DNA from: JACMLD01 sp040004415
GTDB lineage: Bacteria; Bacteroidota; Bacteroidia; Chitinophagales; Chitinophagaceae
Length of the DNA stretch: 5,870 bases
Reading direction: 5' to 3'
Assembly: GCA_040004415.1 (NCBI GenBank)
Contig: JBDUAY010000373.1
Coordinates: 1 to 5,870, forward strand
Every line of letters begins with the position of its first letter. The first letter of the stretch is position 1. Positions 1 through 5,870 of this stretch are shown here, in pieces. The translations under genes and the position numbers were made by a program. A model generated the notes under the pieces. That model was not told where the DNA came from and made no database searches. It saw nothing but the letters and a program-made list of their open reading frames with translations.

Positions 1-47
1 ATCACCGCACTTCAAAATACTAAATAGCCTGCTTAAATATTGAATAA

Positions 48-75
48 CCCCCGTATAACTTGCAGGGGCTTTTTT
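48..75 (+). terminator. Rho-independent terminator of an upstream plus-strand gene
   Basis: CCCC (48-51) and GTA (53-55) pair with TGC (61-63) and GGGG (65-68), with one C/A mismatch and a five-base loop. A run of six T follows at 70-75. The T-run lies on the plus-strand 3' side, so this ends a plus-strand transcript entering from the left. All three plus frames are closed by position 42 (stops at 19-21, 25-27 and 40-42). The tail of the upstream gene could lie in bases 1-42, but its frame cannot be decided. Between here and the next gene (76-212) I see no clear promoter match. Confidence 0.6.
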
Positions 76-212
76 ATTACTGCTTTTTTATCTAATTTCA
101 ACAGGGTGATATTACTGCGCTGTTCCTGTGTGATTTACTAAAACAGCTTATACTGAGTGGTAATGTTTACAGAATAATACCCGCGATTAAAAAAACAGTT
201 AACGATTGTAAT

Positions 213-1988
213 ATGGAGCCTAAACGATTATTTGATTGTATTGAATACCACCTTAACGGTAAGCCATTGCCGGATATGCTGGCGGCCAAAGAGAATGGTA
301 AGTGGCGCAGCTACAGCACACAAGAGGTAAGAGATATTGTAAATAAGCTGGCTGCAGGGTTGCTTGATATGGGTGTTGATTGCGGGGATATGACGGATTC
401 CGGCCGTGATAAAATTGCCATCCTATGCAAAAACAGGCCCGAATGGATCATGCTTGATTTGGCTGTGCAACAAATTGGCGCGGTACTCGTGCCGGTTTAC
501 CCAACCATCAATGTAAACGAGCTTGAATTTGTACTGAATGATGCACAGGTGAAAATGATCTTTGTGAATGATGAAGACGGCTATAATAAAGTGATGAGTA
601 TTAAAGACAGGCTTCCATCTGTAAAAGAAATATTTTCTTTTGAACATGTAACCAATGCGCGGCACTGGAGAGAAGTAATCAATGCCGCTACGCCAGAATC
701 CATTAATAATATTGGTGTCATCGCTGCAAAAGTAAAGTATGAAGACCTGGCTACCATTATTTATACATCAGGTACCACGGGCACGCCCAAAGGGGTTATG
801 CTTAGCCATAAAAATATCCTGAGCAATGTTATAGCATCGCTGCCATGCTTTCCGCCGGGAGAAAATTTAAAAGCGCTTAGCTTTTTGCCGCTCAATCATA
901 TTTTTGAAAGAATGTGCAGCTACCTGTATTTATTCAAGGGCACAGCTATTTATTATGCAGAAAGCCTGGACTCCATTGGTGAGAATTTGAAAGAAGTAAA
1001 ACCCAGCATATTTACAACGGTTCCGCGCTTGCTGGAAAAAGTGTACGACCGGATAATGGCAAAAGGCAATGAGCTAACCGGAACAAAAAGAAAACTTTTT
1101 TTTTGGGCACATTCACTTGCGGAAAAATTTGAGATCAATCAAAACCAGGGCATGTGGTACAATATGCAGCTGGCCATTGCCAACAAACTTATTTTTAGTA
1201 AATGGCGGGAAGGCCTGGGTAATAATTTGTTGTGCATTGTTAGCGGCGGTGCGGCATGCCAGGTGCGGTTGATTCGCATTTTTACAGCAGCAAAAATCCC
1301 GGTGATGGAAGGATATGGCTTAACGGAAACCTCGCCTGTAATCAGTGTAAATCGTTACGAAACAGTGGATAGAAAATTTGGAACCGTTGGCCCTTTAATT
1401 GATGAGGTGGAAGTAAAAATAGCAGAGGATGGGGAGATAATGTGCAAAGGGCCAAATGTAATGATTGGTTATTACAAAAGGCCTGACTTATCCGCAGAGG
1501 CTATGGTTGATGGCTGGTACGCCACGGGTGATATCGGTATGTTTGATGGACGATTTCTGAAGATCACGGATAGAAAAAAAGAATTGTTTAAAACGAGTGG
1601 TGGTAAATATGTAGCGCCGTTGCCAATCGAAAATAAATTAAAAGAATCTGTTTACGTTGAACAGGTAATGGTAGTAGGATCAGAACAGAAATTTGTAGGC
1701 GCGCTGATTGTTCCATCATTTCCTAATTTGAGGGATTGGTGCAAACAAAATAACATCACATACATAACTGATGAAGAAATTATCCGCCAGCCTGCTGTCA
1801 TAGCCATGTTTAAAGAACTGGTGGAAAGTTTTAATAAATTTTTCAATCACGTAGAGCAGATTAAAAAATTTGAATTGCTGCAGCATGAATGGAGTATTGA
1901 TACCGGCGAAATGACACCCAAAATGAGCATCAAAAGGAAAGTGGTATTGGAAAAATACAGGGATGCGATTGAAAGAATTTATGCTTAG
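213..1988 (+). CDS. Long-chain fatty acid--CoA ligase (AMP-forming, FadD15-like)
   Basis: This enzyme activates long-chain fatty acids to acyl-CoA through an acyl-adenylate, using ATP and CoA, in the cytoplasm or at the inner membrane face. The 591 residues are full length for the FadD15-type bacterial family. Visible adenylate-forming motifs, in order: the phosphate-binding loop TSGTTGTPKG at 185-194, EGYGLTETSP at 366-375, the ATP-ribose motif WYATGD at 435-440, the hinge region TDRKKELFKTSGGK at 452-465, and a C-terminal lysine-rich segment TPKMSIKRK at 568-576 in the place of the A10 catalytic-lysine motif. There is no signal peptide or membrane span. The ATG at 213 fits the family N-terminus (RLFDCIEYHL right after the start); the leader is AT-rich with no Shine-Dalgarno sequence, as is common in Bacteroidota. 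The gene appears monocistronic, with a terminator before it and a convergent neighbour after it. A nine-T run lies inside it at 1096-1104. The family is secure; the chain-length preference cannot be read from the sequence. Confidence 0.95.
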   Translation: MEPKRLFDCIEYHLNGKPLPDMLAAKENGKWRSYSTQEVRDIVNKLAAGLLDMGVDCGDMTDSGRDKIAILCKNRPEWIMLDLAVQQIGAVLVPVYPTINVNELEFVLNDAQVKMIFVNDEDGYNKVMSIKDRLPSVKEIFSFEHVTNARHWREVINAATPESINNIGVIAAKVKYEDLATIIYTSGTTGTPKGVMLSHKNILSNVIASLPCFPPGENLKALSFLPLNHIFERMCSYLYLFKGTAIYYAESLDSIGENLKEVKPSIFTTVPRLLEKVYDRIMAKGNELTGTKRKLFFWAHSLAEKFEINQNQGMWYNMQLAIANKLIFSKWREGLGNNLLCIVSGGAACQVRLIRIFTAAKIPVMEGYGLTETSPVISVNRYETVDRKFGTVGPLIDEVEVKIAEDGEIMCKGPNVMIGYYKRPDLSAEAMVDGWYATGDIGMFDGRFLKITDRKKELFKTSGGKYVAPLPIENKLKESVYVEQVMVVGSEQKFVGALIVPSFPNLRDWCKQNNITYITDEEIIRQPAVIAMFKELVESFNKFFNHVEQIKKFELLQHEWSIDTGEMTPKMSIKRKVVLEKYRDAIERIYA

Positions 1989-2082
1989 TTATTCTGAATT
2001 TTAAATTTTTTATTTTCAATTGTTCTTGCAACAGTGGTTACTAAATTAGTAGATATCTCATATCAAATAGGCAAAAATTATG

Positions 2083-2108
2083 ACGGCCCGAAGTTGATTT
2101 CGGGCCGT
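2083..2108. terminator. Shared hairpin between convergent genes, likely bidirectional terminator
   Basis: A perfect 10-bp inverted repeat, ACGGCCCGAA (2083-2092) and TTCGGGCCGT (2099-2108), encloses a six-base loop. It sits about 95 bp after the synthetase stop and 40 bp after the desaturase stop. On the minus strand the stem is followed, after a short spacer, by a five-T run (complement of AAAAA near 2074-2078), giving a reasonable intrinsic terminator for the desaturase. On the plus strand the downstream sequence is AT-rich without a clean T-run, so termination of the synthetase transcript there is plausible but weaker. Confidence 0.75.
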
Positions 2109-2148
2109 TCAATTCAAATTATATTATAAAATATAATTTAAAATAGCA

Positions 2149-3177
2149 TTATGGTGCCACTGCTTCTTGCTGCTGCCTGTTCTCCAGCAAATCTCTGTCA
2201 GGAATAGAAATATCAGTCAGTTTAACTTTACCTCTTTCTCTTCTGATGACCCTTGAAAACAGGGAGATTTCCTTATCAAACAAAAAACGAAAAAATAATT
2301 TAGTCCAGGAAGTGTGGTATTGTAAACTGTTATAGAAGCTACCTGCATTTTTTCTTATTTGCGGCAACCTGTTCCAGGGCACAGAAGGAAAGTCATGGTG
2401 CTCATTGTGATAGCCAACATTAAACGCAACCGTATTTAGTACGCCGTAATAGCTGTGTGTTTCCTGTTCTTCACCGCTGGTAAGATAATGTTCCTGTATC
2501 CAGCGTGCACCCAACGGATGCAGGCCAATCGAAAAAAAGAAGCTAAACAGTAAAAACATAATTGCTTTTACACCAAAGAACCAGCAAATGGCAAAAATAA
2601 AAACAAATTGTAAAGCAAAATTAGTTGCTACCCAAATATCAAACGGTTTGATTTCTTTTAATCGTGAAATACGGAAAAGTTGAAAAATTGGATAGAATAA
2701 CAACCATAATACTTTACCGATAAAGTAATTATTGATCAGTTTCGCTTCCCATTTATTTGGCAAATCGGCATCCAGTTCATGTATACCCTGGAAAGAGTGG
2801 TGTTTAATATGATATCGTTCAAAAGAAATGGAGCTTGGAAAAAGTTGTGGAAGATTCGCTATCATGCCCGCCCAGCGGTTAGCAGCCCTGTTTTTAAACA
2901 GCAAATGATGCGCACATTCATGAATCATCACAAATAAGGCGTGGTCTGCAAACGCGCCTAATAAATAAGCGGCGCCAACTACCAGCCACCAGGATTGCTC
3001 TCTCAATGCCCAGGCCATAATAACCTGGAAAGCGACAATCCCTATAATTACAAACACTGTATTTGGATTTTTACCAATCAGCTGCCGCATCTCGGGATGC
3101 TGTTGTAAAATCTGCTTGGTACGGGCGCGGTGCGGCTCCTGTTTTCCTGAATGTACAAAGTCGGTTTTCCTGATCAT
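2149..3177 (-). CDS. Membrane fatty acid desaturase, sphingolipid delta-4 desaturase (DES1)-like
   Basis: This is a predicted di-iron, O2-dependent desaturase of the membrane, 342 residues from the chosen ATG. It has three histidine boxes: HECAHH at 86-91, HIKHH at 123-127 and HNEHH at 257-261. As I recall human DES1, its boxes lie at about 89, 128 and 259. The resemblance is full length. An N-terminal segment (about 6-40, DFVHSGKQEPH onward) matches the Lipid_DES domain. ANLP...PSSISFERYHIKHH and HSYYG...FNVGYHNEHHDFP are close to the animal enzyme. Hydrophobic spans lie near 42-56, 65-85, 155-168 and 180-222. The last roughly 22 residues (TDISIPDRDL onward) extend past the human C-terminus. 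The likely substrate is a dihydroceramide or a related sulfonolipid, giving a trans-delta-4 long-chain base; this is inference, and delta-4 desaturation versus C4 hydroxylation cannot be separated by eye. Start: the same frame is open to an ATG at 3228 and a TTG at 3252, which would add 17 or 25 residues. I chose 3177 because it matches the DES1 N-terminus. Confidence 0.9.
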   Translation of the reverse strand: MIRKTDFVHSGKQEPHRARTKQILQQHPEMRQLIGKNPNTVFVIIGIVAFQVIMAWALREQSWWLVVGAAYLLGAFADHALFVMIHECAHHLLFKNRAANRWAGMIANLPQLFPSSISFERYHIKHHSFQGIHELDADLPNKWEAKLINNYFIGKVLWLLFYPIFQLFRISRLKEIKPFDIWVATNFALQFVFIFAICWFFGVKAIMFLLFSFFFSIGLHPLGARWIQEHYLTSGEEQETHSYYGVLNTVAFNVGYHNEHHDFPSVPWNRLPQIRKNAGSFYNSLQYHTSWTKLFFRFLFDKEISLFSRVIRRERGKVKLTDISIPDRDLLENRQQQEAVAP

Positions 3178-3242
3178 ATTCTTAGTAGTATGCTTAGAAA
3201 AGTAGCTAAGATAGCGATATAAATTCATAGCAGGTTGCCATA

Positions 3243-3270
3243 AAATAAGCAATTGATAAATAAGCGCTTA
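3243..3270. repeat. Short direct repeat plus palindrome upstream of the desaturase
   Basis: AAATAAGC occurs at 3243-3250 and again at 3258-3265, a 15-bp period. The second copy overlaps a perfect 10-bp palindrome, TAAGCGCTTA, at 3261-3270. The block lies in the leader or promoter region of the minus-strand desaturase, about 66-93 bp before the preferred start. It could be an operator, but the elements are short and the region is AT-rich, so chance is a real alternative. The rest of the gap (3271-3354) shows no promoter match I would defend. Confidence 0.3.
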
Positions 3271-3354
3271 CGCAGGCGGGCGACCCCACAATCACTATAC
3301 AATCCAGAAAGTAAATCAGTTCATTTTTATCTTGTTATTTTATTCATACAAACC

Positions 3355-3382
3355 AAAAAAAGCTGCCCGGAACAGGCAGCTT
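3355..3382 (-). terminator. Rho-independent terminator of the DUF6600 gene
   Basis: A perfect 8-bp stem, AAGCTGCC (3360-3367) with GGCAGCTT (3375-3382), encloses a seven-base loop. On the minus strand it runs directly into seven T (complement of the A-run at 3355-3361). It begins about 33 bp after the stop of the minus-strand gene at 3415-4368. This is a textbook intrinsic terminator. It implies that the desaturase further along the same strand uses its own promoter between about 3180 and 3354. Confidence 0.9.
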
Positions 3383-3414
3383 AGCTATAATTATTTAAGG
3401 TGTGTTAGTGCTTA

Positions 3415-4368
3415 TCAATGCCTTCCACCGCGGTTGCCGCCTCCTCCTCTGGCCCCGCCACCTCCAAAAGCACTCCTGGGGGCATTATGCACCGGTAGCC
3501 GGCTTACATTTTGCATTTGTTGCATATGCTGCATAACAGGTTTGTCGTCTGCGGCACTCAACGGTGTCCTGGTGTTATCATTAACCCTTCTGAATTCACG
3601 GGGTTGCGGTTGCTGAACCTGTGGCCGGTATACAACTATTTGATTCCCTTCATGTTTTACCTGGTTTATATTTTTTACTTCTTTTAATGAAACAGGATTT
3701 ATTTTCTGATTGGTATATCTTTCTACTTCATTTAATGCAGGTCCTTTTGAATAGAACAGGTTGTGTACGTGTGTACTATTAAAATTATTAATGATGGAAA
3801 TATGACTGGTAATATTTCCCGCTTCCTGCTGATTCAATAAAGAATGAGATATATCCCTGTCGTAAATATGCGCGCGATCACAAACGTTCCAGTAAAATGA
3901 ATGGGGTCTCCAGGAAGAAAATTGCAAACCGGCATTTACCCCGGGCATAAGCGGTGCCCAGGCATAATAATTATCCGCACTGCCCCATGTTACCCAGGCC
4001 GGAGACCAATCGTATCCCGGTACCCATAACCAGCCATAAGCATCATCATACATCCATCTGCCATAGTGAAACGGCGCCCAGCCCCAACTGTAATTAGAAG
4101 CCCATTCCCATCCTTCATCAGAATATGCCCAATAGCCATTGGTGGCATAGGGTCTGAAGTCTCCGTCAATGCGTGGGTTCCATACGTGGCCATAGCCTGG
4201 ATAGTCTATCCAGGTGCCATAGGGAGAAAGGTCGTCATAGAAATCCTGGTAAGTAATGGTACCCGAGGCAGGTGCGGCATCATCTTGCGCCATTGCTTTA
4301 TTTCCGGCGGAAAAAAGTAAGATAGTTGCTACAATTAAAGTGCAGCTATAGTGTACTATTTTTTTCAT
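3415..4368 (-). CDS. Secreted tryptophan-rich DUF6600 / YXWGXW-type protein
   Basis: Function unknown. Of 317 residues, the first 27 form a Sec signal peptide: MKK, a hydrophobic core at about 10-20, and a likely cleavage after AMA before QDD. No lipobox cysteine is seen, so the protein is probably periplasmic or exported. Residues about 41-141 form a very aromatic domain with 16 tryptophans between 53 and 160. Its phrases are characteristic of DUF6600: LSPYGTWIDYPGYGHVW, GYWAYSDEGWEWAS, WGWAPFHYGRW (95-105), YGWLWVPGYDWSPAWVTW (111-128) and YAWAPL. The middle (about 165-260) is polar. The end is low complexity: a Gln/Met-rich stretch (279-286), then a glycine/arginine tail (302-317) with ARGGGG and RGGR. 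The ATG at 4368 follows an A-rich leader typical of Bacteroidota. The gene is transcribed alone, with a candidate promoter at 4406-4439 and a strong terminator behind it. The family call is sound; envelope binding or stress roles would be guesses. Confidence 0.85.
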   Translation of the reverse strand: MKKIVHYSCTLIVATILLFSAGNKAMAQDDAAPASGTITYQDFYDDLSPYGTWIDYPGYGHVWNPRIDGDFRPYATNGYWAYSDEGWEWASNYSWGWAPFHYGRWMYDDAYGWLWVPGYDWSPAWVTWGSADNYYAWAPLMPGVNAGLQFSSWRPHSFYWNVCDRAHIYDRDISHSLLNQQEAGNITSHISIINNFNSTHVHNLFYSKGPALNEVERYTNQKINPVSLKEVKNINQVKHEGNQIVVYRPQVQQPQPREFRRVNDNTRTPLSAADDKPVMQHMQQMQNVSRLPVHNAPRSAFGGGGARGGGGNRGGRH

Positions 4369-4405
4369 TTTTATTTATATTAATTGTGCTTTGGTAAAGT
4401 TGATA

Positions 4406-4439
4406 CAAATACAGCGCTCTTTTATTACTGCTCTTTCAA
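4406..4439 (-). promoter_or_regulatory. Candidate Bacteroidota-type promoter for the DUF6600 gene
   Basis: Read on the minus strand, TGTATTTG (4413-4406) matches seven of eight positions of the -7 consensus TAnnTTTG, counting the two free positions. TTG (4439-4437), within TTTTG, lies 23 bp upstream as a -33 element. That spacing is at the long end of the accepted range. The predicted start of transcription would leave a leader of roughly 30 nt before the ATG at 4368. No equally good match was found for the divergent plus-strand gene; TAACTTTC at 4554-4561 is a lone -7-like element. Confidence 0.4.
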
Positions 4440-4592
4440 AAGGCAAAACCTATCGGCGAAACGATACGGTATTTTGTTATCTTTTCAATAACGTTCAGGT
4501 AAACCGTTTCTTATAACTAAAGAATAACATTTAAATCTTGCATTTTTAGGTGTTAACTTTCAATGAATATTTACTTTAAATATTAAAATAGC

Positions 4593-5786
4593 GTGAGCAG
4601 CGATATAGTACAGCAGATAAAAGATGCTAATAAAGACAGGCAGAGACGTCCGCTTGAAATTAAATACAAAGCAATGGCGGAAAGCCCCTTTCGTTTTTTC
4701 AGGGGAACGTGCCAGCTGTTCTACGCGGAACTTTTTAAGCAATATCCATTCCCTGTTTCTCCTGCAATATGGGCCTGCGGCGATTTGCATATCGAGAATT
4801 TTGGAAGCTACAAAGGCAGCAACAGGCTGGTTTATTTTGACATGAATGATTTTGACGAGGCATTGCTTGCCCCGGCTTTATCAGAAATTTGCCGGTTGGC
4901 GGCCTCGGTACAAATAGCCGCTGCTGAATCAAAATTTTCTAGAAGGAAAAAAGATAGTTTGGTTAGCACATTACTTCATTCTTACCGGGATACACTCAAA
5001 AAAAATAAATCAATCGTAATAGAACGGGGAACCGCCCGCGGCTTTATAAAAAAGCTGGTTACAAAAGTGGCAGAAAGAAAAGAAATGGATTTGGTTAGAA
5101 AAAGAACAGATGAGATTAAGCCGGAAAAACTTTTGATGACCGACAGAATGTTTCCGCTGGAAAAATCAGAAAAAAAATCAATTATCAGCGCTTTCAACAC
5201 CTGGCTGGCAGACAATGCACACGATAATGTTAAAGCAATAGATGCCGCTTTTCGTATAGCCGGTACCGGTAGTATTGGTGTAAAACGATACATTTTGCTG
5301 GTAGCGTACATTCATAATACGCGGAAGAAATTATTAATTGATGTAAAAGAAGCGATGCCACCTGCGTCCCGTGCTTACGTCAATTTAGTGCAGCCCGCCT
5401 GGCAAAATGAAGCAGAACGGGTTATTGCTGTACAGGAAATGATGGAACATGTTTCACCCGCATTTCTATCGTCTTTTCAGCACAATGAAAACTGGTTTGT
5501 TGTAAAGGAGTTGCAGCCTACGGCAGATAAAGTAAATCTTTTTCAAACAATTAAACAACCAGATCACATGGATAATTATCTTGCCGATCTTGGCATGCTC
5601 ACCGCATCCGGGCAATTGCGTAGTAGCGGGCGTCATGGATCGGTAACCGCGGATGAATTATCTCATTTTGCTGCAGACGATAGTTGGGTATACATTTTAA
5701 CTGAATGGTCAGGGCAATATGCGGAGCAGGTAAAACAGGAATACGCGGTGTACAAAGAAGCGTGGCAGGATGGTGCTTTTATATAA
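4593..5786 (+). CDS. DUF2252 family protein, kinase-like
   Basis: This 397-residue protein has the DUF2252 signatures in order: SPFRFFRGT (31-39), GDLHIENFG (63-71), YFDMNDFDEA (81-90) followed by L..P...EICRLAAS, FRIAGTGSIGVKRYILL (220-236), LLIDVKEA (247-254), ERVIAVQ (275-281) and WFVVKELQP (301-309). GDLHIEN copies the catalytic-loop pattern of aminoglycoside/choline kinases (Asp64, Asn69), and NDFDE supplies the likely metal-binding Asp (86 or 88). GTGSIG resembles a glycine loop, with Lys252 as the probable ATP-contacting lysine. No characterised substrate is known to me. No signal peptide or membrane span is present, so it is cytoplasmic. The GTG at 4593 is the only usable start: an in-frame TAA lies at 4584-4586, and the next ATG (4674) would fall inside the conserved N-terminal block. 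There is no Shine-Dalgarno sequence. The C-terminal LGMLTASGQLRSSGR (333-347) stands where many relatives have an LARAHARSG-like motif, suggesting a distinct subfamily. Confidence 0.85.
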   Translation: MSSDIVQQIKDANKDRQRRPLEIKYKAMAESPFRFFRGTCQLFYAELFKQYPFPVSPAIWACGDLHIENFGSYKGSNRLVYFDMNDFDEALLAPALSEICRLAASVQIAAAESKFSRRKKDSLVSTLLHSYRDTLKKNKSIVIERGTARGFIKKLVTKVAERKEMDLVRKRTDEIKPEKLLMTDRMFPLEKSEKKSIISAFNTWLADNAHDNVKAIDAAFRIAGTGSIGVKRYILLVAYIHNTRKKLLIDVKEAMPPASRAYVNLVQPAWQNEAERVIAVQEMMEHVSPAFLSSFQHNENWFVVKELQPTADKVNLFQTIKQPDHMDNYLADLGMLTASGQLRSSGRHGSVTADELSHFAADDSWVYILTEWSGQYAEQVKQEYAVYKEAWQDGAFI

Positions 5787-5788
5787 TA

Positions 5789-5816
5789 AGATCAGCAATG
5801 TGAAATCAGCTGGTCT
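5789..5816 (+). other. Weak hairpin after the DUF2252 gene
   Basis: AGATCAGC (5789-5796, read from the A before GATCAGC) can pair with GCTGGTCT (5809-5816) through eight pairs including one G-U, with a 12-base loop. No T-run follows on the plus strand, so it is not a convincing terminator. It may be an intercistronic structure between the DUF2252 gene and the gene starting at 5848, or chance. Confidence 0.25.
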
Positions 5817-5847
5817 GAAAGGAAATAAATTATAACTACTAACAGCT

Positions 5848-5870
5848 ATGAATACTGAAATACTGATACA
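5848..5870 (+). CDS. Start of a further gene, truncated by the window end
   Basis: ATG at 5848 opens MNTEILI and continues past the edge. It begins 61 bp after the DUF2252 stop on the same strand, so the two genes could share a transcript. The leader is AT-rich without a close Shine-Dalgarno sequence, like the other genes here. Seven complete codons are too few to identify a family, and the start itself is a guess. Confidence 0.35.

Noticed and set aside
1..42. Possible C-terminal end of an upstream gene
   Set aside because: All three plus frames stop within 42 bases and none can be preferred. Only the following terminator supports a gene there.
423..665. Minus-strand 80-residue frame inside the synthetase gene
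   Set aside because: Shadow of a strongly supported gene on the other strand, with no recognisable domain.
2039..2058. Small palindromes TACTAAATTAGTA and AGATATCT in the gap after the synthetase
   Set aside because: Short AT-rich symmetry of this kind is expected by chance. It has no T-run and lies before the stronger hairpin.
3332..3616. Plus-strand 94-residue frame rich in Pro, Cys and Leu
   Set aside because: It runs antisense over the terminator and the Gly/Arg-rich end of the DUF6600 gene. Its proline run is just the complement of the GGN codons. No family resemblance.
3990..4320. Overlapping frames on both strands within the DUF6600 gene
   Set aside because: They are out-of-frame or antisense readings of the tryptophan-rich domain, whose family motifs and signal peptide fix the true frame.
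4458..4510. Inverted GAAACG / CGTTTC pair and ATACGGTAT in the divergent promoter region
   Set aside because: Six-base arms about 40 bp apart and a nine-base symmetric element are too weak to call an operator without comparison to relatives.
4982..5311. Minus-strand 109-residue frame inside the DUF2252 gene
   Set aside because: It lies antisense to well-conserved DUF2252 motifs, and its serine/phenylalanine bias is what the complement of lysine/glutamate codons gives.

Overview
The window looks like a chromosomal segment of an aerobic member of the Bacteroidota, probably close to Chitinophagaceae. This placement is an inference. It rests on AT-rich leaders without Shine-Dalgarno sequences, a candidate TTG/TAnnTTTG-type promoter, and the protein families present. 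I see no rRNA, tRNA, CRISPR array, transposase or phage gene, and codon use looks uniform by eye.

Layout, left to right. A rho-independent terminator at 48-75 closes an upstream plus-strand unit. A 591-residue long-chain acyl-CoA synthetase follows on the plus strand (213-1988). It converges on a minus-strand membrane desaturase (2149-3177) across a strong hairpin at 2083-2108 that can serve both genes. Behind the desaturase, also on the minus strand, is a secreted tryptophan-rich DUF6600 / YXWGXW-type protein (3415-4368). It has its own terminator (3355-3382), so the desaturase is probably transcribed separately. A 224-bp divergent region separates that gene from a plus-strand DUF2252 protein (4593-5786), which starts at GTG. 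A further plus-strand gene appears to begin at 5848 and runs off the end.

The gene most worth attention is the desaturase. It is not a generic acyl-lipid desaturase: it resembles animal sphingolipid delta-4 desaturase (DES1/DEGS1) along its whole length. It has a DES-type N-terminal segment, three histidine boxes at nearly the positions of the human enzyme, and a nearly identical third-box region. Bacteroidota make sphingolipids and, in some lineages, sulfonolipids with mostly saturated long-chain bases. A delta-4 desaturase would therefore predict unsaturated bases. The acyl-CoA synthetase could supply acyl-CoA for N-acylation or base synthesis, but convergent transcription does not by itself show a link.

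The second point is the DUF2252 protein. Motifs resembling an aminoglycoside-phosphotransferase catalytic loop lie near its N-terminus. Motifs resembling a kinase glycine-rich loop and beta-3 lysine lie far downstream, which suggests a circularly permuted kinase-like fold.
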